Origin: Lysobacterales bacterium
GTDB lineage: Bacteria; Pseudomonadota; Gammaproteobacteria; Xanthomonadales; UBA2363
NCBI GenBank assembly: GCA_019634735.1
Contig: JAHCAT010000008.1
Coordinates: 1 to 64,000, forward strand
Direction of reading: 5' to 3'
Length of the DNA: 64,000 nucleotides
How positions within the stretch are numbered: position 1 is the stretch's first letter; each line of letters begins with the position of its first letter. The translations under genes and the position numbers were made by a program. The notes beneath the pieces were generated by a model that ran no database searches, was not told where the DNA came from, and saw only the letters and a program-made list of their open reading frames with translations. Positions 9,162 to 18,118 of this stretch are shown here, piece after piece.

Positions 9162-10655
9162 TCAGTGCCCCTCGTGGCTGGTAGCGGGAACCTGTGCGTC
9201 GTGGTCGTTCATCGTCTCCAGGTCGCCATGGCTGTCATGGCCGTCGGACGCGCCAGGATCGCTGGCGGCAGCCGGTGGATCTCCCGATGTCGCCGGTATG
9301 GCATGGCCTGCGTGGGGATCAGCGACCTCGTCAACATGACCTGCGTGCGGATCGACGGCGTCCTCACCGTGCCCGGCGTGTGGATCCTCAGTGGTGCCCG
9401 AAGGCGCGCCGTGTCCTGCATGACCCTCAAGCCCCTGGAGTGCCGACTGCAGGTTGCTTTCGGCGTCGATCAGGAAGTTGGCGGAGACCACGACCTGTTC
9501 GCCTTCGGCGATCCCGTCGAGCACTTCGATGCGATCGCCGCCACGGCGACCCAGGGTGACGTCGCGCGGTGCGAACCGGCCGGGGCCGGTCTCGACCAGC
9601 ACCACCTGGCGCGTGCCGCTGTCGAGCACGGCCGAGCGCGGAACGGTCAGGACCGGTCCAGCACCCGGCTCCTCCAGCACCACCGTCCCGTAGAGCCCCG
9701 GCCGGAGGTCGCCGTCGGGGTTGGGCAGGGCGATGCGCACATCCACGGTGCGCGTCATCGCATCGATGACGGGCTGCACGAAGGTGACCTCGCCCTCGGC
9801 CACCTGGCCCGGCAGGGCCACGGTTTCAAAGCGTGCGGGCTGGCCGGGCTGGATGCCCGCGGCCTGCGCCGCCGGGACCTTCGCGATCACCCACACCGTC
9901 GACAGGTCCGCCAGGCGCAGGATGGTTTCGCCGGGCTCGAAGCGTGCGCCCTGGACCACCGGCTTCTCGATCACGACCCCGTCCGCGGGCGCGGTGAGCA
10001 CCAGCCCCGTCTTGCCGAGTTGCGCGTCGCTGATTTCCCAGTTGCGCAGGCGGGTGCGGGCGGCATCGCGCAGGCGGATCATCGACGCCGCGCTCGCGGG
10101 ATCGGACGCCGCCAGTCTGCGGGCGGTTTCGTCGGCCAGCCGGTATTCCTGCTGCGCCGCGGCCAGCTGTGGGCTGTAGACGGACAGCAGCGGCTGCCCG
10201 GCGCGGACCCGCATGCCAGTCTGGTTCGCGTACAGCAGTTCCACCCAGCCTTCGAAGCGCGGGGCGATCGCGTACTGCCGGGTCTCGTCGACCTCGACCG
10301 TGCCGCTGGTGCGCACGGTGGCGGACATGGCTCCTCGCTTGACCGCCTCGGTGCGCACGCCCAGCGCCTGCACCTTGTCCGGGGGCAGCACCACCGTACC
10401 CGGCGCCGCCGGCGGGGCGTCGTCGGCATAGACCGGGACGTAGTCCATGCCCATCGAATCCTTCTTCGGCACCGGCGACGTGTCCGCCAGGCCCATCGGA
10501 TTGCGGTAATAGAGCACCTTGCGTTCCGCGGCCGCTGCCTCGGCGGACGTGGCTGCGGTGGGCGAATCGTTCGTGGCGCGGCCCGCCATCCAGCCGACGG
10601 CGAGTGCGGCGAGTGCGACGCCGATGGCGAGCGACAGGGTCTGGACACGGGTCAT
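9162..10655 (-). CDS. cusB: Periplasmic adaptor CusB with His-rich tail
   Basis: A 497-residue membrane-fusion protein. A membrane anchor (about residues 6-27) is followed by a divergent metal-binding segment (YYRNPMGLADTSPVPKKDSMGMDYVP), then barrel-sandwich and beta-barrel domains (LTAPADGVVIEKPV, LRPGLYGTVVLEEP). The last 100 residues are unusual: a His-rich tail with DPHAGH repeated several times plus further HxGH motifs, probably an added copper store. CusB links CusA to CusC and delivers Cu(I) to the pump. Its start overlaps the cusC stop by four bases (ATGA), and cusA follows after one base. Confidence 0.95.
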   Translation of the reverse strand: MTRVQTLSLAIGVALAALAVGWMAGRATNDSPTAATSAEAAAAERKVLYYRNPMGLADTSPVPKKDSMGMDYVPVYADDAPPAAPGTVVLPPDKVQALGVRTEAVKRGAMSATVRTSGTVEVDETRQYAIAPRFEGWVELLYANQTGMRVRAGQPLLSVYSPQLAAAQQEYRLADETARRLAASDPASAASMIRLRDAARTRLRNWEISDAQLGKTGLVLTAPADGVVIEKPVVQGARFEPGETILRLADLSTVWVIAKVPAAQAAGIQPGQPARFETVALPGQVAEGEVTFVQPVIDAMTRTVDVRIALPNPDGDLRPGLYGTVVLEEPGAGPVLTVPRSAVLDSGTRQVVLVETGPGRFAPRDVTLGRRGGDRIEVLDGIAEGEQVVVSANFLIDAESNLQSALQGLEGHAGHGAPSGTTEDPHAGHGEDAVDPHAGHVDEVADPHAGHAIPATSGDPPAAASDPGASDGHDSHGDLETMNDHDAQVPATSHEGH

Positions 10656-11974
10656 CGGATCTCTCCTTCGATGGCGCGCACGGCGGCGGCGCCCAACAGT
10701 TCGTCACGCAGTGCATCGACCCGTGCGAGGTCGGCGCCCTGCCATTCATTGAGTGCTTCCAGCAGCGTCCCGAAGTCGACTTCGCCGACCTGGTAGCTGG
10801 CCAGTGCGGACTGCCAGGTGGCGTCGGCCTGCGGCATCAGCGTGTTCTCGACCAGCGCGCGGCGCTCGCGTGCGCTGGTCCACTGCGACCAGGCGGCGGC
10901 GCCGCGTTCCTCGACGGCCCGCAGCGTGGCGTCCCGGCGGGCCAGCGCCGCGTCTTCGAGCAGGCGCGATTCGCGCTCGCGTTCGCGGCGTGCGCGCTGT
11001 TGGAACGGGATCTCGACCTCCAGCATCAGCTCGGTGCTTTCGATGCCGTTGCCGAGCTGCATCGCGCCCACACCCACGGTGACGTCGGGAAACCGGTTGC
11101 GACGCTCCAACGCCACGTTCGTGCGGGCGGCCTCGGCGCGGGCCTGTTGCGAACGCACTGCCGGATGCGCATCAGCGCCGTCCAGCGCCTCGGCGAGCGA
11201 GGCGCTGCGAACGAACAGTCGCGGCGCCTCATCAGGGGTCGCCAGCGGCGCGTCGGCGCGGCGGCCCAGCACCGCGTTCAACGTGGCGGCGGCCTCCTGC
11301 TTGACGGCGATGCGCTCGATCCGCTCGCGCTGGAGGCTGGTCTGCTCGACTTGGGCGCGGATCGCGTCCTGTTGTGCCGCACGACCCAGGGCGTAGCGAA
11401 CGCCGGCGATTTCTTCGATCTGGCGGAGTAGTACAACACGGCGGTCGAGCACGGCGACGGCCTGGTCTGCGTGCCAGTAGCGCACGTAGGCCGCCTCGGC
11501 GTCAGCCAGCAGGTCGCGCGCCGCGGTGATCCGGTCGAGCCCGACCGCTACTGCGTCCTGACTGGCCGCGGTCCGCGCCAGGCCGCGCTTGCCCCAGAGT
11601 GGGAAGCGCTGGCGCACGGCGTAGTCGACCTCGCGGCCAGCACCCGGAGTACGCCAAGGCTTGTCCGGATCCAAGCCACGGAAGCTCACCGACGCAGACG
11701 GATCGGGCAGAGCACCTGCAGGCAGGATTCGCGCCTCGGCGGCCTGGGCTTCGAGGTCCAGTGCCCGCAGTTCGGCGTTGTGTTCGAGGACCCAGGAGCG
11801 GATCGACTCGAGGCTGTGTCCTGGAGCGGGTTCGGTGGCGGTCGCCGGCAGCGCCAGGGTCCAGAAGGCACCTGCGAGCAGGCAGGGCACCAGGTGCCGA
11901 AGCGCGTGCCTGGGGTCGAGCGGGGGACGAGGGTACAGGCGCCTGGCCTGCAAACGCTTGAACGGGGATGCCAT
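10652..11974 (-). CDS. cusC: Outer-membrane efflux protein CusC (TolC family)
   Basis: A 440-residue TolC-family outer-membrane factor. After a basic N-terminus and a hydrophobic export segment (LVPCLLAGAFWTLALPATA) it shows the two-repeat alpha-helical layout, with SLESIRSWVLEHNAELRAL at the start of repeat 1 and a long coiled-coil region. There is no lipobox in the signal region, unlike E. coli CusC. I chose ATG 11974 (AAGGAC upstream). An in-frame start at 12070 would add 32 non-conserved residues. It is the exit duct of the CusCBA pump and is coupled to cusB by a four-base overlap. Confidence 0.93.
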   Translation of the reverse strand: MASPFKRLQARRLYPRPPLDPRHALRHLVPCLLAGAFWTLALPATATEPAPGHSLESIRSWVLEHNAELRALDLEAQAAEARILPAGALPDPSASVSFRGLDPDKPWRTPGAGREVDYAVRQRFPLWGKRGLARTAASQDAVAVGLDRITAARDLLADAEAAYVRYWHADQAVAVLDRRVVLLRQIEEIAGVRYALGRAAQQDAIRAQVEQTSLQRERIERIAVKQEAAATLNAVLGRRADAPLATPDEAPRLFVRSASLAEALDGADAHPAVRSQQARAEAARTNVALERRNRFPDVTVGVGAMQLGNGIESTELMLEVEIPFQQRARRERERESRLLEDAALARRDATLRAVEERGAAAWSQWTSARERRALVENTLMPQADATWQSALASYQVGEVDFGTLLEALNEWQGADLARVDALRDELLGAAAVRAIEGEIR

Positions 11975-12145
11975 GTCAGTGTCCTTGGGCCGACGCGACG
12001 CAGGTCGCTCGGACAACGGCGGAAGCACATGCCGTGATTCAACACGGCACGAACGCACAGCACTGCGCATGTTGGCAACCGCTTGCGCGTGCGCGGTGGA
12101 CGCGCGGCCGGCGTGGACGCGCGAGCAAGGTGGTGCGATCGAGGT

Positions 12146-12547
12146 CTAGATCTGCAGGCTACAGAAGCGCTGTGCAGGTGGGGGGTCCGATACGCAGGCT
12201 GGTACGTCACGGTACCGCCGTGCTTGCACAGAGGATGACAGGGTTTCCAGCGAAGTGAACAACACCGGTACGGTCGACGGCGGCACCTGCGGAGATTTCA
12301 GATCCGGCGTGGTGACCCTGTCGCGCTCGCAATGTTGCTGGCAGAGGGACGGGTAGTCGGGATCGAGTGCGGTCATGCCGTCGCATCCCACCATGATCAT
12401 CGGGACGGGGTCGGGTGGCGTTTGCGCTTCAATGGGGCACGCGTATGCCACCAGCACCAATTGCTGCAACAAGAGCGCCCACAGCGCCAGCCAGGCCAGC
12501 CTCGTCCGAGGGTGCCGGCGACGCAACCGGGTGATCAAGCTGATCAT
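12146..12547 (-). CDS. Small Cys-containing exported protein of the cus operon
   Basis: A 133-residue protein with a basic N-terminus and one strong hydrophobic segment (residues 14-36), read as a signal peptide or anchor. The mature part has six or so Cys, including MVGCDGM, LCQQHCERD and VPACVSD. A Cys-containing exported protein of this size often precedes cusCBA in related bacteria and is named only as a copper resistance protein. No fold is recognised. I chose the ATG at 12545-12547; the frame is open further upstream but without a signal-like start. It lies 171 bases before cusC on the same strand. The role could be periplasmic Cu(I) binding. Confidence 0.7.
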   Translation of the reverse strand: MISLITRLRRRHPRTRLAWLALWALLLQQLVLVAYACPIEAQTPPDPVPMIMVGCDGMTALDPDYPSLCQQHCERDRVTTPDLKSPQVPPSTVPVLFTSLETLSSSVQARRYRDVPACVSDPPPAQRFCSLQI

Positions 12548-12753
12548 GATTTTCCCGTCCCGGAAGGAAGGCAACTCTCGGGTTTGATCAGCGCTCGTGG
12601 TAAGGGTGCAAAGCAAGCCATGGTGCGAGTTTATGCAAAGGTGCCTGTGAAACGCACTGATCTGGATCAAGGTCTCCGTGGGTATCCATCCAGGTGCCAC
12701 TAGAATTCGTTCGAAATCTCTCTGCTTTATGGAGGTCAGGTGATCCCAGCCGG

Positions 12754-13827
12754 TTAAGGAGTGATAGCGACCTTGAGGACACCATCTCGCTGATGCGAAA
12801 AGACATCATAGGCAGTCTCAATGTCGTCGAGGCCGTAGCGATGAGTGACCATGGGGGTAAGGTCGACCCTGCCCGACGCAATTACGTCTATCAACCTCCT
12901 CATCCGTTCCTTTCCTCCAGGGCAAAGGGTCGTTACCAACTTGTGATCGCCCAAACCAGACGCAAACGCCCGGACGGGAATTCTGAGGTCCTCGGAGTAG
13001 ACGCCCAAGCTGGAGAGGGTGCCGCCGGGGCGAAGTACCCGTAGCGCCGCCTCGAATGTCGCTTGGGTTCCCAACGCCTCAATTGAAGCGTCCACGCCAC
13101 GCCCGCCAGTGAGTTTGAGTATCTCGTCTACCGGATCTGTGTCGTGGAAATTTATTGTGACATCCGCACCGAGCTTGCTCGAGATGCGCAGACGCTCACC
13201 AATTCCGTCGACTGCGATAATGGTCGTGGCGCCTTTGAGGCGTGCTCCGGCCGTAGCGCAAAGCCCTATCGGCCCCTGTGCGAAAACGGCAACGACATCG
13301 CCTATCCGAATGTTCGCACTTTCCGCTCCGCCGAATCCGGTCGACATGATGTCGGGGCACATCAAGACCTGTTCATCGGTCAGGTCGTCGGGGATCGGGC
13401 ATAGATTGGTCATCGCGTCAGGGACCCGAAGAAACTCGGCCTGACTGCCGTCAATCGTGTTGCCGAACTTCCACCCGCCGATTGCTTTCCAGCCGTGTTT
13501 TGTGCCTGCGCCATCCTGGGAATGGAAGCCGCATAAGCATGCGTTGCTGTAGCCACTTGGAGTGATCGCGCCTGCGATAACACGTTGGCCTTCATGAAAT
13601 CCAGATACCGAGGAACCAAGCTTCTCGATAACGCCGACTGGCTCGTGTCCTATGGTCAAACCTTTTTCGACCAGGTACTCGCCTTTAAGGATGTGCACAT
13701 CCGTTCCGCAGATAGTCGTCGTGGTGATTCTGATCAGCGCATCCAGCGGGCCGATGTCTGGTATCGATTTCTCGTCCAGAATGATTCTGCCAGGCTCTAC
13801 AAAGACAGCGGCTCTCATCTTCGTCAT
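12754..13827 (-). CDS. Zinc-dependent alcohol dehydrogenase (MDR family)
   Basis: A 357-residue medium-chain dehydrogenase. The catalytic zinc site is visible as CGTDVH and GHEPVGVIEKLG; the nucleotide fold is near residue 170 (GDVVAVFAQGPIGLCATAGA). The usual four-Cys structural zinc loop is reduced: only SNACLCGF is seen, which is typical of this subgroup. It probably oxidises or reduces an alcohol/aldehyde pair with NAD(P)H; the substrate is unknown. The start at 13827 has AGGGAG eight bases upstream. It stands alone on the minus strand between the cus and electron-chain groups. Such enzymes often ride on metal islands, perhaps to handle aldehydes formed under metal stress. Confidence 0.88.
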   Translation of the reverse strand: MTKMRAAVFVEPGRIILDEKSIPDIGPLDALIRITTTTICGTDVHILKGEYLVEKGLTIGHEPVGVIEKLGSSVSGFHEGQRVIAGAITPSGYSNACLCGFHSQDGAGTKHGWKAIGGWKFGNTIDGSQAEFLRVPDAMTNLCPIPDDLTDEQVLMCPDIMSTGFGGAESANIRIGDVVAVFAQGPIGLCATAGARLKGATTIIAVDGIGERLRISSKLGADVTINFHDTDPVDEILKLTGGRGVDASIEALGTQATFEAALRVLRPGGTLSSLGVYSEDLRIPVRAFASGLGDHKLVTTLCPGGKERMRRLIDVIASGRVDLTPMVTHRYGLDDIETAYDVFSHQRDGVLKVAITP

Positions 13828-13928
13828 GACGCGCTCCCTATCTTGAGTTGGAACATGTGTGCTGGCAGCCGGCTGATTGGCTCCAGAAGCAAAGCCACCG
13901 GGTTCCACTTGTGTTGTTCATGGAACAT

Positions 13929-13975
13929 GAATACCCCGCCCCCATCGATTCAATGATGGATCGAGCGGGGTATTC
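13929..13975. terminator. Long inverted repeat, probable terminator
   Basis: Arms GAATACCCCGC (13929-13939) and GCGGGGTATTC (13965-13975) are perfectly complementary over 11 bp, with an inner CCATC/GATGG stem in the loop. It lies just after the end of the disrupted gene at 13995 and before the dehydrogenase start. There is no clear T-run on the minus strand, so the terminator role is inferred from position only. Confidence 0.5.
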
Positions 13976-13994
13976 GACGTCTATCGCCTGGTTG

Positions 13995-14372
13995 TCACTG
14001 TGCTGCTGCCTCAGCTTCATGGAGCTTCGCAAGCTCCTCGTACTCCGTGGCAGTCTCTTCCTGGAGCTTGATCAGCCGGTCGCAGTGCCGCGCCATTGAC
14101 TGCCCGGTGCCAACTCCTGTCTTGAACTTCTGGTGGTTGTGCCGGTAAGTGTTGCGCATCGCCTTGTGCTTCTCGGCTTCTGCCAAGGCTTCGCCGGCCA
14201 GCGTGCGGTAGTACGCGGCAATGGCCAGATGGTTCTCCGGCTTGTCCGCGATATCGTTCAGCAGCTTCACGATCGGTTCTTCCGCAGGCTGCTGCGCATG
14301 AACCGGAACGGCGATGGCGATGGCGAAGATTGCACATTACATGATGACCCACGACGCTTTGACGGACTTCAT
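13995..14372 (-). pseudogene. Exported helical protein disrupted by a stop in the signal peptide
   Basis: From an ATG at 14372 with AGGAGA eight bases upstream the frame reads MKSVKASWVIM, a TAA stop, then CAIFAIAIAVPVHAQQ and 91 further helical residues rich in Glu, Lys and His. The stop falls inside an otherwise clear signal peptide, so an exported protein of about 125 residues has probably been lost by a point mutation. Translation could restart at GTG 14270, but that product would lack export. The mature part has no recognised domain (motif RHNHQKFKTGVGTGQSMARHC). It belongs to the group controlled by the box at 14453. A sequencing error is possible. Confidence 0.6.
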
Positions 14373-14452
14373 TGGAATCTCCTGATGGGCTGGGGAGAGG
14401 TATGCCCGATGCCAGCCTAGGAAAGTCCGGCTTTCATCTGAATGACTCGTTC

Positions 14453-14468
14453 ATTACATTCATGAAAT
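14453..14468. promoter_or_regulatory. CopR-type palindromic box (electron-chain operon side)
   Basis: ATTACATTCATGAAAT, a 6-4-6 inverted repeat with one mismatch and the same pattern as the boxes at 2547, 22681 and 38904. It lies between the disrupted leftward gene (start 14372) and the rightward operon starting at 14726, and could serve both. CopR binding is inferred. Confidence 0.65.
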
Positions 14469-14725
14469 GAATTGGTCACTTTGCAAGGGCTGGTGTCCCC
14501 TGAAGAAGACGACCTAAATGCAGATGCATATCATTTGCCTAATGACCTTCGCTGCATGACGAGATGATTGCAGCATCGTAATGGCGGGGTCATGCCGTCG
14601 ACAGCTTGCCGTACGTAGGGTGAAAGCAAACAAGCCGGCCGCACACGCGGATCGGTTTTTGTTGTGGGTGCGTCGCACTCACCGGTTCCCGACGGGAATC
14701 GCCGCCAACTTAATCGGAGGTTGTC

Positions 14726-15253
14726 ATGAGGCACTATCGTCGACCATCGCTGGTGATGGCTTGTTTGCTTGGTGCGATGCTCGCTGGCTCGGCACTGGCC
14801 GATGACGACAAGCACCGGCATGGTCAGTCCGGCGCCATGGGGCAGTCGCCCGCCAGCACAAGCGCCCCCGCATCGCCCCACGCTCCGGCGGCACACGCCC
14901 CGACTCCCCAGTCCCCCGCTGCACAGAATCCGCCTGCCTCGCCCGAGGCCATGGCGGCGCACATGGAGGAGATGGCAACGATGATGCGTGAACGGGGAAG
15001 GGCCATGGAGGCCATGGGCCGACAGATGCAGGAAGGCAGCATGCAGATGCATCAGCAGGCCATGTCGATGAAGGCAGGAGACGCGTCCGCGCACAATGAC
15101 ATGGACATGACCGCCGCGATGCAACACATGGAACAGATGAAGACGGACATGGAGAACTGCGAGCAGCAGATGCAGCAAGTCGATTCGACCATGCAGAAGA
15201 TGGATTCGAGCATGGGCGGTGGCATGGCCAAGAAGAAGATGGGCCATATGTAG
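14726..15253 (+). CDS. Met-rich exported copper-binding-like protein
   Basis: A 175-residue protein with a signal peptide (to about residue 25, SALADDD), a Pro/Ala-rich linker to residue 75, and a helical Met-rich half. Met appears in MxxM and MxxxM spacing throughout (for example MEEMATMMRERGRAMEAM and SMQMHQQAMSMK) with scattered His, and a single Cys (ENCEQ). Such patterns bind Cu(I) or Ag(I). There is no named family. GGAGG lies just before the ATG. It is the first gene of the operon 14726-19314, 12 bases before the reductase, and is probably a periplasmic copper carrier or partner of that reductase. Low sequence complexity makes homology calls weak. Confidence 0.75.
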   Translation: MRHYRRPSLVMACLLGAMLAGSALADDDKHRHGQSGAMGQSPASTSAPASPHAPAAHAPTPQSPAAQNPPASPEAMAAHMEEMATMMRERGRAMEAMGRQMQEGSMQMHQQAMSMKAGDASAHNDMDMTAAMQHMEQMKTDMENCEQQMQQVDSTMQKMDSSMGGGMAKKKMGHM

Positions 15254-15265
15254 GGGGCGGCCGCC

Positions 15266-17428
15266 GTGTCGACGAAAAGCTTCATGGGGTGGAAGCGCAT
15301 CGTTGCCCCGGCCACGCTGGCGATGTCGCTGGCATATGGAACGGCCGGCGCTCAGACAGCCGCCGATCCGCACGCAGGTCATCCACCGGGCAAGACCGGC
15401 AACACGGCCGCGTCGCAGCCGGCCGCGATGGGAACGACAGCCGCGCAAGGCAGCAGTTCGATGGGCGGGATGCCGATGGGGGCCACACCGCCGGCGGACG
15501 CGCCGATGGGCGATGACGATCACGCAGAGCATCATCCTGACCCGCCCGCAAACATGGCGGCACCGCAGCCGGCCGCCGGCGACACCCCCATGCCAGGCAG
15601 CGGCTCGACGCAAGGCATGTCGATGGGTCCCGCAGCGCCGGCGGGCGCAGCGATGGGCGACGACGACCATGCCGCGCATCATCCTGACGCGGCCGGCGGC
15701 ATGCCGGCTTCGCCCGGTGCGTCGATGGGCGGTTCCATGGGCGGCATGATGGACGACATGATGCGCGGCTGCCGCGGAGACGAGTGCGGTCGCGACCGGC
15801 GTCTCAACAAGCTGCTGTATCCCCAACTGATGGCGCTGCCGGATCTTCCTCCGGAGCGACGCGCCGGCGTCGAACAACTCGCCCACCATCGGATGCACGA
15901 AGGCATCCAGCAGTTGGCGACCCTGTCGTCGGAGGCGTCGCATGCGGTTCAGCGCAACGACTACGCCGGCCTGCAGGAGGCGTCCGACCGGATGCGCGTG
16001 GCCTGGGGCGAGTTCGACAGTGGTCTGTCGGCCTACCGCGCGCTGGCCGAGGGACAGGCGCCGCGCGGCATCGCGCTGGACTGGTTCCGCCGCGAAATGA
16101 ATCTGACCGATCCCCTGACCACGGTCCCGGCGCACGGGGTCTTCGGCCTGTCGGGCTTTCACTATTTCACGATGGCGCTGCTGGTGGCTTTTGCGCTGCT
16201 GGGGGCATGGATGTACGTGGCACGCAACCGACGTACGAACGCGGTGCTGGCCACGCTGCGCACGGGTACGCCGGCGTCTCCGGCGGCATCCACGGCGGCT
16301 CGTGCCGGTGCGACGCCCGCCGCCGCGGTACCGGCGCCTCCGGTGGCCTCGCCCGAAAGCGTTCCGCAGGCGCGCACGCCTCCGTCCACCACGGGCAATT
16401 GGGTCGGCAAGCTGCGGGTCGCCCGCATCTTCCAGGAGACTGCCCAGGTCAAGACATTCCGCCTGGCGCCCGTTGACGGGACAGGTGCCCTGCCTTTCGA
16501 GTTCGAGCCGGGCCAGTTCCTGACGCTCTCCGTGCCCGCGGGCGGGAAACAGGTCAAGCGTTCGTATTCGATCGCCTCGTCACCGTGCTGCCACGGCTGG
16601 TGCGACCTGACCGTCAAGCACGAAAGCGGCGGCATCGTGTCCGGATACCTCCACGAACACGTCCAGGAAGGCGATCTGCTCGATGCGTCCGGCCCGTACG
16701 GCCGCTTCACCTTCCGCGGCGTCGAGTCCGACAGCGTCGTGCTCCTGGGGGGCGGCGTCGGCATCACGCCGTTGATGAGCTCGATCCGCTACCTGACCGA
16801 CCAGAGCTGGAACGGCCGGATCGACCTGGTCTACGCCTGCAAGGACCTGGAGAACGTGATCTTCCGCGACGAGCTGAACCAGCTTGCCCGTCGGCATCCG
16901 AACCTCCACGTGTCCATCGTATTGAGCGACGAGTCTTCGGAGGCGTGGACCGGCCCGCGTGGGTTCATCACCGCCGAATTACTGGGGCAGATCCCGGAGA
17001 TCCGCTCGCGTCGCATCCACCTGTGCGGTCCGCCGGTGATGATGGACGCGGTGCGCGGCGAGTTGGGCAAGCTGGGCATCGATCCGGCGTCGATACACTC
17101 CGAGCTGTTCCTGAGCCCGCCCAAGCCGGCGACGCCCGAACCGGGCCAAGCCGGCGACACCGCTGCGGCCGTGACATGCAGCTTCGAGCGATCCGGGAAA
17201 AGGGCGCCGCTGATCGCCGGCCAGACCGTCCTCGAGGCCGCCGAAGAAGTCGGCGTCCCGATCGAGTACGCGTGCCGGCAGGGCTACTGCGGCATCTGCA
17301 AGGTGAAACTGCTCTCGGGCGAGGTCACCATGGCGGTGGACGACAGCCTGACCCCGCTCGACCGCTCGTCGGGGATGATCCTGGCCTGCCAGGCGAAAGC
17401 GTCGGCCGACATCTCGGTGGATGCCTAG
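15266..17428 (+). CDS. Membrane-anchored NAD(P)H reductase with Met/His-rich domain
   Basis: A 720-residue protein of mixed build. Residues 1-30 are a signal peptide; 31-165 are Met/His-rich (DPHAGH, MGDDDHAEHH, MGDDDHAAHH, GGMMDDMM); 175-285 are helical; a membrane helix spans about 300-318. After a Pro/Ala linker, residues 385-625 are an FAD/NAD(P)H reductase (RSYSIASSP, GGGVGITPLMSS, LCGPPVMMD). The end is a plant-type 2Fe-2S ferredoxin with Cys 670, 675, 678 and 708. The layout puts metal binding in the periplasm and NAD(P)H oxidation in the cytoplasm. Its electrons could pass to the cytochrome b encoded immediately next (17429). The first codon is GTG or ATG near 15266. Confidence 0.85.
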   Translation: MSTKSFMGWKRIVAPATLAMSLAYGTAGAQTAADPHAGHPPGKTGNTAASQPAAMGTTAAQGSSSMGGMPMGATPPADAPMGDDDHAEHHPDPPANMAAPQPAAGDTPMPGSGSTQGMSMGPAAPAGAAMGDDDHAAHHPDAAGGMPASPGASMGGSMGGMMDDMMRGCRGDECGRDRRLNKLLYPQLMALPDLPPERRAGVEQLAHHRMHEGIQQLATLSSEASHAVQRNDYAGLQEASDRMRVAWGEFDSGLSAYRALAEGQAPRGIALDWFRREMNLTDPLTTVPAHGVFGLSGFHYFTMALLVAFALLGAWMYVARNRRTNAVLATLRTGTPASPAASTAARAGATPAAAVPAPPVASPESVPQARTPPSTTGNWVGKLRVARIFQETAQVKTFRLAPVDGTGALPFEFEPGQFLTLSVPAGGKQVKRSYSIASSPCCHGWCDLTVKHESGGIVSGYLHEHVQEGDLLDASGPYGRFTFRGVESDSVVLLGGGVGITPLMSSIRYLTDQSWNGRIDLVYACKDLENVIFRDELNQLARRHPNLHVSIVLSDESSEAWTGPRGFITAELLGQIPEIRSRRIHLCGPPVMMDAVRGELGKLGIDPASIHSELFLSPPKPATPEPGQAGDTAAAVTCSFERSGKRAPLIAGQTVLEAAEEVGVPIEYACRQGYCGICKVKLLSGEVTMAVDDSLTPLDRSSGMILACQAKASADISVDA

Positions 17429-18118
17429 ATGGGCAGGCACGATCGCATCGCCGCGACGATCATCGTGTCGATGCTGGCGGTGCTGTGGCTGGGCTTCCTG
17501 GTGCACCGCGCTCCGTTCTTCGCCGGCAGCCTGTGGGGTGGCGTGTTCGGCGTCGTGGGCGCCGCGTTCATGCTGGTGCCGCTCGTCTATACCGTGGTCA
17601 AGCGCAGCGCCACGCTGCGCCGCGCATTCACCCGCAAGCACAGCTTCGCCACATTGCTGCAGGCGCACGTGTATTTCGGCCTGATCGGCGCTCTGCTGGC
17701 CATCATCCATAGCGGGCACAAGTTCCAGAGCGTGCTCGGGATCGCGCTGACGGCGTCGATGCTCCTGAGCGTGCTCACCGGGTTCATCGGCCAGCATTAC
17801 CTGCGCTACGTCGCCGAGAACATCCGCGAGAAGAAGACGCAGCTCGACGGCCTGTGGCGCCTCCTGGATGGGGCGTACTGGGCCTACGCGCAGGCGCCGG
17901 CAGGCGGCGGCGCCGGCACGGCCGAGGCCGGCGCCGAACTGCTGCCGCTGGCGTCCGCCGCCGGCGACCTGCAGTACTCGATCCAGTTCCAGGAGCGGGT
18001 GCGCAAGCTGTTCACCGGCTGGCTGTCGGCGCACATCGCGTTCTCGATCGTCTTCTATCTCCTGCTGGCGCTGCACATCTGGGCCGGCATCTACTTCGGG
18101 CTGCGCTGGTTCAGATGA
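17429..18118 (+). CDS. Bis-heme cytochrome b-like membrane protein (ferric reductase type)
   Basis: A 229-residue inner-membrane protein with about five helices. Two helices each carry a pair of His 14 residues apart: H80/H94 (QAHVYFGLIGALLAIIHSG) and H202/H216 (AHIAFSIVFYLLLALHIW). That spacing is the mark of two stacked b hemes in ferric reductases and NADPH oxidases, so I infer H80-H202 and H94-H216 heme ligation. It starts directly after the reductase stop and overlaps the cytochrome c gene by four bases (ATGA). It is the natural wire between the cytoplasmic flavin reductase and a periplasmic acceptor. A Gly/Ala-rich loop (residues 157-175) is probably flexible. Confidence 0.82.
   Translation: MGRHDRIAATIIVSMLAVLWLGFLVHRAPFFAGSLWGGVFGVVGAAFMLVPLVYTVVKRSATLRRAFTRKHSFATLLQAHVYFGLIGALLAIIHSGHKFQSVLGIALTASMLLSVLTGFIGQHYLRYVAENIREKKTQLDGLWRLLDGAYWAYAQAPAGGGAGTAEAGAELLPLASAAGDLQYSIQFQERVRKLFTGWLSAHIAFSIVFYLLLALHIWAGIYFGLRWFR

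Noticed and set aside
9078-10796. 572-residue plus-strand frame
   Set aside because: Antisense of cusB; its composition mirrors the codons of the real gene.
14326-14345. A further ATTACA-like CopR box
   Set aside because: The second arm does not match and the site lies inside the coding frame of the disrupted exported protein.
14531-16162. 543-residue minus-strand frame rich in His and Arg
   Set aside because: Shadow of the Met-rich protein and the reductase; the His runs are the reverse of Met and Ala codons.
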